Below, in pieces: positions 48,815 through 60,235 of a stretch of 64,000 nt of DNA (the first letter of the stretch is position 1; each line of letters begins with the position of its first letter). The notes under the pieces were generated by a model, which saw only the letters and a program-made list of their open reading frames with translations, did no database searches and was not told the origin of the DNA. The DNA lies in NCBI GenBank assembly GCA_019775845.1, contig JADQAV010000045.1:1-64000 (forward strand), written 5' to 3'. Both the position numbers and the translations under genes were made by a program. This DNA comes from Myrmaecium sp. VS I D KN 1 (lineage: Eukaryota; Ascomycota; Dothideomycetes; Valsariales; Valsariaceae).

Positions 48815-49600
48815 GACCTCTTCGCTCTGCTTCAGGGTTTGTGGGGTGGGGTTGTCGGAGGGGCGGAGGAATTTGGTGATGGTGCTCGGTGGGTGGGTAT
48901 GGGATGGGATGGGACGGGATGGGATGTAAGTGAGTCAGTTGCTGACGCCCCTTTCTCTCCTTCTCCTGTTCTTCTCGGGCTTTCGGCTTTTTCTTTACTT
49001 GACTCCCTGATGACCTCTCGCTTTTTCGGGCACTGCATTGGCTATGCACTTTCTCATCTGATTCCAGTTCCTCTTCGGTTATCGCGGGTGAGCGCGGATG
49101 GTCGACCATCGAGTATGTAATGTCGCGCACGCATGCAATCCTTCGAAGTTTCTCTTTTCCTTCCTTCGGTACACACAGCAAATGCAGGATTTATCTCGTC
49201 GCAACATGGCATCACTCATTCGCCAGTGCATCGTTCAGAACCAGAACAGCTCCTTTCGGATCAAGTCCGAGTGGCAGCGCGTCACCAAACCGAAACATGA
49301 ATATTCGTAACGCCAGAGCAGTGTGTAAACACCATATGAACAAAACACCTGATCCTCAGTTCCCAAAACAACGGGATTCCGTTCCAACACAGCAAAAAAA
49401 CATGTCGTCCAAAAAGGCCAAATAAAAACGTTGCGAAGCGTGAACATCGTACAACCCACCTCTTCCTCCTCTTCCTCATCCCACCTATCCGGTCATCCAT
49501 CCAAACCAGGATGATCCGGATCTCTGCATCCGGCACGTACACGACGGTGATATCGTGCCTGGATCGAGCACACTACCATTCTCCCCCAGGGAGGCCTACC
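48815..49600. other. convergent 3' region
   Basis: Between the AXL2-like gene and the STF2-like gene on the minus strand. Contains a GGGAT repeat run at about 48899-48927. No gene supported. Confidence 0.4.
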
Positions 49601-50279
49601 CTACTGCCTCTTACCCGCAGCATCCTCCTCCGCCGGACTGTGGTTCTCCTCCGAGGATTCGTTGGTGGACTGCTTCTTGAGCTCCTGGCCGTCGGCGTTG
49701 ATCGGCCCATGCAGGCTCTCGTCGAACACGGGCTCGTCCTCGACCTGCTCGAACTTGGTCTTGAAGTTGGTGAGCCGGTTGGCGGTCGAGTTGGACCGGC
49801 GACGCTCCTTCATCATGTGGAATTCCTCCGGCTCGTCGCTCAGCTCGTCGCCGGGGTAGCCCCTGGGAAACGCTTGCGTGTGAGTACTACTGAATTACCC
49901 AACCCAACGCTGCTCGGGAGCAATGGATGTGCGGCAGGGGATCCGGCGAGAAGGCTGGATGCCGACGGATCGATAGGGATGTGCGGATTATACGTACCAG
50001 TTCCGGCAGCCGGCGCCGTCTTTCTTGATCTTGGTGGGATCTTGGTCGGGATGACCATGCTTCACGAAATACCGACGATCATACATGGTGACGTCGGGGT
50101 GGTCGCGTTCACTGAGCTTGTGGTGGGAGCGCGTCACTGAACGAAAGGCATCCGTCAGCTACCAGTTCAATCGGGGATACAGGGGTCGACCGAAGCTAGA
50201 TGGGACGGAAGCATCTCCGCTCCACTACCAGCAGAGTCACGGAGTGCTTGCAGGAGCCGAAGGGAAGGTGAGACCTACT
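49601..50279 (-). CDS. STF2-like hydrophilin (ATPase-stabilising factor / desiccation-stress family)
   Basis: Small, very hydrophilic stress protein; yeast Stf2 was found with the F1Fo-ATPase inhibitor and protects dried cells. Coding exons on the minus strand: 50279 (one base), 50136-49998 and 49862-49601; 133 aa. Exon 2 begins TG-ACG-CGC after a GTTCAG acceptor with a CTGAC branch; an upstream exon ending in A before GTAGGT (50278) completes ATG, giving MTRS, the N-terminus of the family. An alternative donor GTATAC near 50305 also follows an A. The ATG at 50088 (MYDRRYF) would be the start if this is wrong. Family marks: YFVKHGHPDQDPTKIKKDGAG, RNWGYPGDEL, RRRSNS, FKTKFEQVEDEPVFDE. It has an added charged tail. 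No membrane segment. Confidence 0.8.
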
Positions 50280-50366
50280 CCTGATGATTATGAGGGATTG
50301 GTATACTGATCTTGAGTGGGCGTACGATGGTTGAGCTGACGATGGATTCGATGGGATGACGGAGAG

Positions 50367-50374
50367 TATTTAAA
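50367..50374 (-). promoter_or_regulatory. TATA-like box of the STF2-like gene
   Basis: TTTAAATA read on the minus strand, about 90 nt upstream of the proposed 5' UTR splice donor. Position suits a leader exon. Confidence 0.45.
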
Positions 50375-50467
50375 CGGCGGCACCCGGGTGGTGTTGAGAC
50401 GGACTGGATAGAGGTAAGGGTAGTTCGATCAGCTTCTGCTCTCGTGACCACCCACAGCTTCCGACCC

Positions 50468-50714
50468 CCCCTACGCACGCCATGGCCCCACCCGCATGCG
50501 CTTCCCGGCAGGGACAGCGGGGGAAGCGGATCGCAGGATTGCGGGGGTCCGTATGGCTGGAAGGGCTGGGCCGTTGGGGTCTCTCGTACCTTGCGAACAC
50601 AGGCACACACACACTCTGGGCAGTCCTGTCGAGAGTTGTGGATGATAATCGAGAGCAAGATGGAGGCCGAAGAGCCCCTTTAAACACATCGAAAGGCAGG
50701 CAGGCGTGGAGGGG
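50468..50714 (-). promoter_or_regulatory. three STRE-like elements upstream of the STF2-like gene
   Basis: CCCCT at 50468-50472 and 50675-50679 and AGGGG at 50710-50714. Such pentamers bind Msn2/4-type stress factors in yeast, where stress-protein genes of this kind are commonly STRE-driven. Five-base motifs are frequent by chance. Confidence 0.3.
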
Positions 50715-52266
50715 TTCCATCACCCATGGAGCCCGGCGTCTAATCGCTCAGCTTCGCGTTTCCGGTACGTCAATTGCGGTCATCGTCTCGCCTTGCCGAT
50801 TGGACGGATGCATCAGACGGGAGGCGGCGGCTCCAATCCAACAGATCCCACAGGGGCGGACAGCCGAAACACACTCCAATGCCGCCGTGGAGCTGTCTTG
50901 AACATCATAATAATAGGAATTCTATTCCCCAATCGCCAATCGAATGCTGGATTGCATGCTTCAGGCTGGTCTCCGTGCATTTCCGCAGCGCTCTGGACTA
51001 TGGCGCAAGGCGGTCATGGCAGCGACGTCATCCGACGGTCTAGCTGTCTCGGCGGTACTCCGAACGGATACGTGTACTCTTCGATAACTTATCACGACTG
51101 CCTCTCGTTGATGCTCGAGAAGAAGGAGGAGGGTTCACGATGGCCGCGCTGTGGAGACAAGAGAGAGCTTGGAACGTTCGCCATCCCTGTTGTACAACAA
51201 GTCCCGTGGCGAGGAACAGCATCGAAAGGTCGGCGGCAGGACGGGCGGGGCGCCGGGGTGGGTACGGGAGTGGGGAAATGCCTGGAGCCATTTACCCCGG
51301 ATTCCTCCCTTCCATCCCGTCCCTGCTTCCTCCGTCCCTGTTGTATTCCAACAACAACAACGATCGCAGTGCAAGAATGTGGGCATGTAAAAACATCCCT
51401 ATAGCACTTTCTCGCCGTACAGTGTAATCAAGACGTCGTGGTCATCTTGCTTCTCCCTCCCTTACCGCCGCCGTCATCCCATATCCCGAGGATCAGATCA
51501 AGTAAGCGCTGAGGGTGGTCAACGAGGCGCGCGCCTCTTCACCGTTCGAATGCCGAGTTCACGAGATTCCCCTTCATATCCTATTCATAGACGCTCTCGG
51601 TCTGGCCGGCGAACACCCGTTCGACCTTATCGGACCGCAAGCGCCCAAAATCCGCACTTGTTGCAGCAGATTAACCGCCTGGGATTTGCGGCGCTCATTT
51701 CTCGAGCGCTGCGCTGCGTCCTCGTGTATGAACACTCTTGTCAAGACGTCCCTCCTTCTTTTGGTCTTCAAGTCATCCCACTTCAAATGGACCGGAATGA
51801 CTTTGTTCACGCTCCCCTCCCTCCGCTGCCAAACAGCTTGAGCATCTTGGTCCAAACCAACACCGACTGCTCCAACGTCCGTCGAGAGGATGATGTCCAT
51901 CGCTCCTATGCCGTGCGTTCTGTTCGTGCTCCCTCATCGTGGACATCGAGGATCTGGACAGCATAAGAGCACATCCTTTCACGCCGCGCCTCCGCGTTCA
52001 GCATGACGTCCACGTCCATGATAAGGCTGGTTGCATCGGCGGCGCACACGCGGGCGAGCATGGCCATCTGAATCAAAATGAGAGCATTAGGAAGGAAGAG
52101 AGCAGCAATCGATTCTCCAACTCGATGCCAAAGGAGATACACCGAAGACCTAAGGGTCTGGAAGAAGGAGGTTGATTGCGTCGCCTGTCGAGTGGGCAGC
52201 GGGTATCAGGCGAAAACCGGCTTTCTTTTGCAGGTGTATATGTATTACACAAAAACCTTAACAAGC
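50715..52266. other. intergenic, unresolved open frames
   Basis: Promoter of the STF2-like gene, then overlapping short frames on both strands. Two minus-strand frames (51906-52142 and 51574-51900) are Asp/Val/Arg-rich and look like antisense reading of some older coding sequence, but no sense frame is open or recognisable. Not called as a gene. Confidence 0.35.
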
Positions 52267-52385
52267 ACATACGGCCACAGGAGGTTGAAAACACGGAACC
52301 CCGTCCGCTCTTCCACAGTTAAGCAGCCTACCGGCAGATTAGTAGTTAAGTGGGTGACCATTAGTGAATCCCTGCTGCTGTATGT
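52267..52385 (+). rRNA. 5S ribosomal RNA gene, copy A
   Basis: 119 nt beginning ACATACGGCC and ending TGCTGTATGT with complementary ends (helix I), internal AAGTGGGTGACC and GAATCCCTGCTG elements, and a TTTTT terminator at 52385-52389. Differs from copy B at five sites; one change makes a G-U pair in helix II, so the fold is kept. TATATG about 30 nt upstream may aid Pol III initiation. Confidence 0.93.
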
Positions 52386-53210
52386 TTTTGTTTCTGGAAG
52401 GGGATCCCCTGGGACAGCATCTTCTTTTCTTTTTGCCTCTTGCGACGGGGATTGTTTGGTGGACGACGGGGAGAAAGTTGGATTGTTTCTTTTGGTTTTC
52501 TGGATGATGGGATGGGAGATGTGAGATCGGTGTTGTATTCATTCAGGCCGGAGTACAGTTTGTCGCTACTCGGGCTTCAGTCACCCTTTCACCTTTTTCT
52601 CTTCCTTTTGCTGTGCATCTGCTTGGCTCAGTAGTAGCGTCTGACTTGAAGAGAGATCGGGGTCATGGTTGTGGTGTTGAGCTGTAACCATCTCCACAGC
52701 GCTCTCTTCCCCACCGGGGGGGGGGCGGTGACACACGGCCAACGCAGCAAGGCAAGCAAGCAGCCAGCCAGCCAGCTGTTTGCCCTCTTCCTCTTCCCCC
52801 TCGTCCTCCTCCATCCAGTCCCAGCCTCGCGATTCGAAATTCCACTTTCCATGCAGCTGCAGCTTGCTGTCAGGTACAGTACATTCGCCCGATCGGGGCC
52901 CCCCGCCATGTCCCACTTCCTTCGTCTTCCCTTTTTTCTTTTTCCTGCGAATCTGCCGTTGACACCTATGATCGGCGTCATGGGTTTGTCGTCGTCGCTG
53001 GCTCCAAGGTTTATATCTCAATAACGAGTTCCGTTTTTCTTTGCGAGTTTTTCCACTTCCTTCAGCTTCTCTTTCCCAGCAAAAGATATACACACCATAT
53101 ACCTTTGTTTCCAGCGCGCGTACCCAGCATCTAGCAGAGCCCTCCGGAAAGCTTCCCACGCACGTTCATTCCCCCTCTCCCTCCCCATCTCCAAGATCCG
53201 CGGAGCACCA
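52386..53210. other. intergenic, promoter of the GPI-protein gene
   Basis: Pyrimidine tracts and short frames only. The minus-strand frames at 52581-53159 and 53018-53776 overlap each other and the next gene and are shadows. Confidence 0.4.
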
Positions 53211-54587
53211 ATGCGGCTCCTCCTCCTCCTCCTCCTCCTCTCCCTATCCCACCTCATCTCCTCAGCCACTCCAGAACCATGGCCGAAATCAGCACCCCTC
53301 ATCGAGCGAGACCTCACCATCCACGCGCGCCTCGCAACCTCAAACCCCACCGCCGTGCGCCGCATGAGCGACGACGCAGGCGAGAAGTTCTGGCCCGAGT
53401 ACTGGGAGTTCAACGAGCCGGACGGCCTCACAACCGATCCGGTCGAGGCACGCGCGGTGGCAGTCGGCGTGGACCTGCGGGCGGCACAATGGGCTAACTC
53501 AACGACCCTCTCCCCCCTCTCACCACCACTGCTCCTCCACTCGCCACCCCTCCCTAGGCGGCGGTCGGCACTCCGCGACCTCTTCCCCCTCCGCAAACGC
53601 GCCTTCCAATGCCCCGCCAACACGCAGCGCTGCACCGCCATCGACCGGCCGAACAGCTGCTGCAGCAGCTCCGCCACCTGCGTGCTGGTCGCGGATACCG
53701 GGTACGGGGACGTGGGCTGCTGTCCCGTAGGCACGAGCTGCGGCGGCACGGTGCTCGCGGGCTGCGATACGGACAAAGGGTATGCGAGTTGCCCGGATGG
53801 CGGCTGCTGTGTGCCGGGGTATGGGTGTGAGGGGGTTGGGTGTACGTTAAAAAACCAGAGGACAACTTATCTCCCTTTCCCTGTAGTGATCGCTAACTGT
53901 TTGGTTCTAATATGCGCAGGTGTATACACAGCGACCGAGACCGTCACCGTGACGCTTAGCCCGGGTACCTCCACCGCCCTCTCCTCCCCCACCCCCTCCA
54001 TCAGCACCACTACCCCCTCCACCACCAGCACAGCAACACCAACCGTCGCAGCCATCCCCCCCATCCGCCCGACCTCCTCCCCCTCCCAAAATACCCCCAC
54101 CAACCCCACCACAAGTACCCTCTCCCTCTGCCCAACAGGCTACTACATGTGCGCCGCCCACTACCTCGGCGGCTGCTGCCAGGTCTCTCGGGACTGCGAC
54201 ACCGTCTCCTGTCCCTCCCTCACCCCTTCCACCTTGCTGGCTTCCGACGGCGTGACCGTTCTCGCTGCTGCCACTGCTGCTACTACTGCTACTGCTACTG
54301 CTACGACGACCGCTGGCGCGGACTGTGCGACGGGTTGGACGGCTTGCGGGACGGGCGCTGGGGGCGCGGGCGCTGGGTGTTGTCCCGTGGGGTGGGGGTG
54401 TGCGGGTGGGGATGGGAGGTGTAGTAGTACCGGGACGGGGACGGGGACGGGGGGTGTGGTGATGGCGACGGCGACGGCGGGGGCGGCGCCGGGAGGACTA
54501 CTACGGGAGATGGAGTTGGGGCTGGTGTTGGGGGTGGTGGCGGTGGTGGGGGGAGTGCTGTTGTGGGAGGAGTTGTTTGAGGGGTAG
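53211..54587 (+). CDS. GPI-anchored Cys-rich cell-wall/surface protein
   Basis: Two exons, 53211-53841 and 53920-54587; 432 aa. The 78-nt intron (GTACGT, GCTAAC branch, GCGCAG) restores GVG-C-VYTATETVTVTL; it is a multiple of three without a stop, so unspliced RNA would still encode a protein with 26 extra residues. A signal peptide (MR plus a poly-Leu core encoded by a CTC repeat) leads a secreted chain. Two Cys-rich modules are seen: CPANTQRCTAID...CCSSSATC...CCPVGTSC...GGCCVPGYGC and CPTGYYMCAAHYLGGCC...CPS, with another partial one near the C-terminus. Ser/Thr/Pro-rich linkers are likely O-mannosylated. A hydrophobic C-terminal tail (LGLVLGVVAVVGGVLLW) fits a GPI-attachment signal. Similar proteins are annotated in Aspergillus; exact role unknown. 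Confidence 0.85.
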   Translation: MRLLLLLLLLSLSHLISSATPEPWPKSAPLIERDLTIHARLATSNPTAVRRMSDDAGEKFWPEYWEFNEPDGLTTDPVEARAVAVGVDLRAAQWANSTTLSPLSPPLLLHSPPLPRRRSALRDLFPLRKRAFQCPANTQRCTAIDRPNSCCSSSATCVLVADTGYGDVGCCPVGTSCGGTVLAGCDTDKGYASCPDGGCCVPGYGCEGVGCTLKNQRTTYLPFPVVIANCLVLICAGVYTATETVTVTLSPGTSTALSSPTPSISTTTPSTTSTATPTVAAIPPIRPTSSPSQNTPTNPTTSTLSLCPTGYYMCAAHYLGGCCQVSRDCDTVSCPSLTPSTLLASDGVTVLAAATAATTATATATTTAGADCATGWTACGTGAGGAGAGCCPVGWGCAGGDGRCSSTGTGTGTGGVVMATATAGAAPGGLLREMELGLVLGVVAVVGGVLLWEELFEG

Positions 54588-55152
54588 GCTGTTTTAGGTA
54601 TGTGGGTGTGAGGGGTGGGATGTGTGGTTCCTTCTTTTCTTCTTCTTGGTGTTTTGTTTTGTTGGGTTGGGATGGGGGATTGGATTGAAATGAATTGGGG
54701 GGAGTTTGAGGTTGATAGGGATAGGAAGGAAGGAAGGAAGGGGCGTTTTGGATCTGGGTGTTGATGACTTCCCTTTTTGGATCGACGGGACTGTCGAGGC
54801 GATGGCATGGCGTTTTCTCCTTTTTCTTTCTCCTTTCCTTTTCCTGTTCTTCTCGGGGAAAGAAAAACGAATACGATGAACCAGGAGAATGAGCGGGGAA
54901 GTCGAAGAAACGAAAGTCCTCATCTATTCTCTAAGGTAGCTCTATGACTGCCCCTCCCAAGATGACATGCAATATGCGAAAGAGATCTACTGTAACGAAC
55001 AGATCCTTACCTCCCTTCAACAAATATGTGCAGAATCAAAACCCATAGTTTATACAAAAATCCACGGAAAGCCACCGTATATAACGCCGGATCTAAACCA
55101 GCAAGCCAAGAAGGAAAAAAAGGAAAGGGAGAATACTATACAACGACGCACG
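54588..55152. other. convergent 3' region
   Basis: Between the GPI-protein stop and the acyl-CoA oxidase stop (minus strand). A GGAA run at about 54725-54740. No gene. Confidence 0.5.
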
Positions 55153-57411
55153 CTACAACTTACTCCGCCCCACCCTCCGCTCATCCTTCCTAAACAACAC
55201 CGGGCTCTCCGGATACGGATCAACAACGACATCATTCAACGGGTTGAGCACGCTAGCACGGTAAAAGAGGTCCTCATACACCTTGCCATCGCTGCGGCCG
55301 AGACTGCTATCAAGCTGCCAATCGGGGAAATCCCAGCTATCGACCAGCCTCAAGGCATGTGGCCGAATCTCCTTGAGCAGCGTCATCACCGCGTTCGTGC
55401 GCGCGAGCTGGATCTGCCGCACCGTGACGGCCGAGCTGGCGTAGAACTCCGAAGCCTCCTGCTCGAGGGTGTGGAGGGCGTAGAGGCGGAAGAGTTTATG
55501 GAGGACGGCGGCGGTGTCCGGGCCGAGGGCGGCCTGGGTGTCGGGCGTTTGTAGCGTCTCGTAGAAGTTCTTGACGACGAGGTACTGGCTGTGGGCGGTG
55601 GAGAGCCGGTAGAAGTCCACCAGCAGGTCGTTCCAGGCCTTCTTCTGCTCGTCCCGGTGCTTGAGCGCCTCGAAGGTGAGGAAGGCGGTCCGGTGGGCGA
55701 AGGCGGCTACGATGTCCTCGTCCGAGGAGAGGATGTCGAAGCTCGGGGCGCGGTCGAGCGTGCGCAGGTACCGCGAGAGGATCTCGGTCGTGTCGTTGGT
55801 GGCCGCGCCGCTGGGGTTGCGCAGCACCGCCCGAGCTGACTTGAGCAGGTACCGGGCCACCTGCTGCGTGAGCATGTAGTTGTCGCCCTCCCAGGTGGTG
55901 GTGGGAAGGTAGTCGGCATACCACGGTCCGATGCCGGAGAAGGAGCTGTAACCGTGGCCACCGCAGGCACGACGGCAGACTTCAAGTCCCTCCGCGGCAG
56001 TGGTCGAAGCAAGGGACTTCAGGCCGCACGAAGTGGCGTGGAGGTCGGCAAGGAGGTCACTGCCAGCCTGAGTTTCTTCCGGTCCAGCGCCGCGGTTGGC
56101 GCCTGAGGCGTCAACAGCCTCACCCATCTTCTTCTGGTTCGTCTCGTAGAGGTCCATCATGGCTTTGCCGGTGAAGTGGAGGGCGAAAGTGGCGGCGAGG
56201 AGGGTAAGCAGGCGAATCTGGACCATGGTGTAGTTGAGGACTTGCGTTTCCCCCTTTTCGTGCTCGTCGCGGTCCTGGAACTGACGGCGGACGGCGCAGT
56301 ATCTAGTCGCGATGGTAACACCACGGGCAAGCACGCCTCCGGCCTGGAGGACAATGGTGCTTCGCACCCAGGTGAGAGTGCCGTAGACAAGGGTGGGAGA
56401 GGCAGGCCGAACGTATTGGTTCGTCTTGGGGTCGACGCCAGAGTATCTGCATATGTTAGAAAATGCAATGATGTGAGAACGGTTTGGAAACATACTTCGC
56501 CAACATGCTAATGTGCGGTACCTTGACCTTGTTGAATAGGAGGAAGCCATTGTCCATGGTGCTTCAGGGAGATTAGTAAACGTGCCTTGTTGTCCTTGTC
56601 ACGAGGAGTAGTCCTTACTTGTACCCAAACTTCGGCCCAATATCGCCAATGTGAATGTTCGGCAGCGGCTCATGGGTCTTCAAGTCTCTGATCTGGACCA
56701 CGAACGGATGCGGACCGTATGGCTTTCCAGCAATAACCAGCTGAGCCATAACCACGGCGTGAGTAGCCGTCCGTCCAAGCGAACCGATCCACCACTTCGA
56801 CGCCGTCAGGCTGGGGGAGTGGATGGTGAACGTCTTGTCCTCCGGATTCCAGATCGCCAACGTCTCGAGGCCACGGACGTTGGAGCCATGGCCGAGCTCC
56901 GTTTGGGCATAACATCCAATGATCTTGTAGTTCTCGGCCGGCTTGAGGAATTTCTCGTGCTGCTCGGGGGTTCCTTGATTGCGCAGGGTGATCTAATATC
57001 GGATGAGTATACATTGTAGCGACACCTCACGGAGAGGGGATAGCGTACCAAGAACATGCTCGCATGCAGGCCATACGGCGTCGGCTCGCTCATCAGGTCA
57101 TTCGCCATGATAAAGTCCTCCTGGGACCAGCCATGCTCAAGCGTGAGCTGGTGCAGCCGCTTGGCCCGCGCCAGCGAGGTTTCGAAGCGGTCCACGCGGC
57201 CGGCGAAGTAGTTCTGGCTCTTGTCGAAGACCGTCTCGCTCTGGAGGATCTTCAGGATCCGCCGCTTCCGCTCGAGCACCCGCTTGCCGAACAGGAATGC
57301 GGACAGCTTCTCGACCGCGACGTTGGACTTGGCGCGCTCCTGCGCGAGCAGCTCCGAGCCGTGGGGGCCCGCGGGCTTCAATTGCTTGACCCAGTCCGGG
57401 ACAGGTGCCAT
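55153..57411 (-). CDS. POX1: peroxisomal acyl-CoA oxidase
   Basis: First step of peroxisomal beta-oxidation: FAD-dependent conversion of acyl-CoA to trans-2-enoyl-CoA with H2O2 release. Four exons on the minus strand, 57411-57049, 56992-56619, 56561-56496 and 56446-55153, give 698 aa, the normal length. Introns are 49-57 nt; intron 2 uses a GAAG acceptor after a TTTACTAATC branch site. Motifs: CYAQTELGHGSNVRGLET (flavin/substrate loop), KWWIGSLGRTATHAVV, FGYNTMDNGFLLF, RRACGGHGYSSFSGI with PTTTWEGDNYML (catalytic Glu in WEGDN), and a C-terminal SKL, the type 1 peroxisomal targeting signal. A CCTCGG box lies about 135 bp upstream. Gene name follows yeast; fungi often have several paralogues, so which one is uncertain. 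Confidence 0.95.
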
Positions 57412-57544
57412 TGTGGGAGTGTAGAGGGGGTTGACGAGGGTAGGGAGGGAGAGAGGGGGGCGGAGAGTGCCTTTGTAGGATTCACCGCGTGTTTCGGCTT
57501 GCCATGATGAAAGAGGCTCGACAATGTACCCCTTCGTCGATGAG

Positions 57545-57550
57545 CCGAGG
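57545..57550 (-). promoter_or_regulatory. CCTCGG fatty-acid response box upstream of POX1
   Basis: Reads CCTCGG on the minus strand, 134-139 bp upstream of the ATG. In Aspergillus and Fusarium this core binds FarA/FarB (CTF1)-type regulators of beta-oxidation genes. Confidence 0.4.
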
Positions 57551-60235
57551 CATCTTGGGGGGCCGAGCTGAGCTCATCGGGCATGGTGGCTTTTCCGGGG
57601 TTCCCCGTGCGCCTTTGATGTCGTCTTAGATCTCCCTGGTCAAACGACGATGGACTCCGCGATTGGCTCTTTAGTAACATTTCCAGCTCGTAAGGAAGTA
57701 GGATTCTCTTGCGATGGTCATCCTCTGCATCAATTCGGAATGGTGCTCTCCAGAGTGTCAGAGCGGCTGCTCTTGTGGGTGCTAGGAATGTCCGGAGTAG
57801 CGCGACATGTGAAACCTTAACAGATCATCTGATAAGCCGGCATCTCCGATTACGGCCGCAGCAGCCTCGCTCCACTCACTCATGCACTCATCCCCTCATC
57901 CCATCCCCTTGGTACTCGGTGCAGCGCTTGATAGGTTATATATAGCTTTGCTCCCGTCTGCCCATCAACCCTTCTCGCAGGCTTGCCTTTTTCTTCCTCT
58001 CATCTGAATCATTCCTCCCATCTGAATCAATGCCTTGTTTTCCCGTGATTCGGAATTTTCGAGTTTCTCCATAAATATGGGCTATATAATTATCTTAGGC
58101 AGTCTTGCATGACATCGAGTCACAGACCTCTGCTTTCATCATACATGTCCTTGAGCTCATAGTCAAGGCTCATTCACTCTACTTTTGTTCTTCTCGTGCT
58201 TGTTCCGCCACCGTTCTTTCTTTCACCACCCAAGTTTATATTCTCCAAAATTTCATGTCCGCTACATGCTTCCGCTCCTACAAACCCAGACCCTCTGCTA
58301 CATATGCCGGCTGGCTCAATCCTGCTCTTGTTCTAGCTCACCTTGCCCATATCGAGTCGTCCATATATCTTTATTAACTGAAGGCAAGGTTGCGGAAGCT
58401 TAATATGGTCAAGACTATTGGAGGGTCTATGTGGCATTGAGCATGTGTCTGACATTGATCGCAGCTGGTAGGAGACACGAGGGCATTTTGCAATCAAGTC
58501 GATAGAAGATGGCGTTCAACGCAACCAGATGGTTCTCAGTTCTCGGTCTGCTTAATCCTTTCCCTCACCTCTGTCGTTCCCGGTGTTTCATGAAACCATG
58601 TCGGCCGATTGCTACTTTTCTATATTTCTTGTCGTCTGCTATTCCATATTTTTTCCTCCTGTGATCAATTTTACCCCCGTCAAACCATGGTAACCCCTTT
58701 CCAAGAGGCTGCATGAGTGGCTATACCGGATTGTCGTACATATATATGCAATGGCGATGAAGCTATGTGCCTTGCAAGCGATCTTGCGTGGACGTGCTAT
58801 CCGGATGGACAGCACGATCGTTGTAGAAAGGTGAGCTGCGAATGATTAACCCGTCGTATCCTTACAGTATGGAAGGCATCTCTTGCAGATAATCCTTATA
58901 TCATGAACTAATGCGATATCCACGACAGGAGCGATGCTCCGGCCACATACTAGTAGTGTTACCTTACTGCTTTTTTTTCTCTTCCTTTCATCCTATATAG
59001 GGATCGCAGCATGCTGTCGTTTGACCTCATGTGTAGTCTGAACAGAGCGAAAGTCTCGAACAAAGACTGCAGTGAAGTCTGCGTATCAAAGCAAGAGAGC
59101 CAACTCATCGCCTAAGGCAGCGACGGCCCTTTCAAGCGTCGGGCAGGTCGGCGGCGCGGCCTAACGAGAGAAAGAGACTTTGCAAGCGCGTAAGGTTCAC
59201 AAAACCTGCATCGTGCATGGAGGTATGTCGACTCCACGGATACTCATTCATAGACCCGGATATCTTGACATGCTCCGCGGATACCCATCGTTTCGAAACG
59301 AACAAGCAATCATCAGCCTGTGGCGTGGGGCGCAGCGACGGGGAAAGATGTTGAGGAACACCGAGCCCGAGCAGGCTCCTCTTATCCTGCAGTCGGTCGG
59401 TCAGGTTGGCGGCTGGTTTGTTAGCTGAACGACGGACGGGATGAGACGGAGATGAATGGTGCACGCCTCGCTGGTGATTTCGGAGGTGCAGATTACTACC
59501 TTACGTATGTGAAGTATTAGGTAGCTAGTACCTTACTATACTGAAAGGCTACCTATGAAGATAGAAACATGGTTCTATACTGGTATCATAAAGAAAGAGC
59601 ATGTTCGGCTGGATGGTCAAGGTGCCCATGGCAGAAAGAAAAGAGAGAGCGGGGGCGAGGGACTGTGCTCTGCTGTGGAAAAAAAGTCCAGACGGGACGG
59701 GCGACGGGGGGGCGGCTGGGGGATGAGGTGGGCGCTCTGACTCTGCCTGGGTGGGATTGAAGGTGGCGCTGCTGCTATTCACTTTTTACCACTGCACTGC
59801 ACTTTACCCATCCGTTACTGCTGCTGCTGCTGCTGCTGCTTCTCTACAGTGCACCCTTTCGGTTAGCTAGCATATGACGAACCGGGCGCAAGTCTTCGGC
59901 CTACTACTCTTTCACTTGCAACAACACACCCACACCCACACCCACACACGACCACTCCAGAGCGTCCCCTCGTGCTAACTCACCTCCTCGACCGTGCTGC
60001 CCGTTGCCGCTTCCGCACCTCACCTCACCTCTTCCACCTCTATCCTTTCTGTCCGTGTTCTCTTCTCCACTTGCCTCACCCTACCCCGCGAACGAGACTT
60101 CATCTCAATCCCTCAGCTCCGCACCCCACCAACCGCCCGCCTGACGAAATACATCCCAGCAACCGCCGCTGCGACGAAAAAACTCGGTCCAAGATCTCGA
60201 CACGGCGTTCTAACGCTCACACCTGGTGATTTATC
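57551..60235. other. long intergenic stretch with microsatellites
   Basis: About 2.7 kb with no supported gene. Holds a CTG run of nearly eight units at 59818-59840 and a CACACC run at about 59925-59948, both in the probable 5' leader of the PP2C gene. Sequence at 57900-58700 is AT-richer than its surroundings. Confidence 0.4.

Noticed and set aside
48899-48927. GGGAT repeat resembling a telomere-like array
   Set aside because: Short, imperfect, not TTAGGG and internal to a gene-bearing region; ordinary simple repeat.
51574-52142. Two minus-strand frames that read like antisense of a coding region
   Set aside because: Different frames, stop between them, and no recognisable sense protein; too weak to call a gene or relic.
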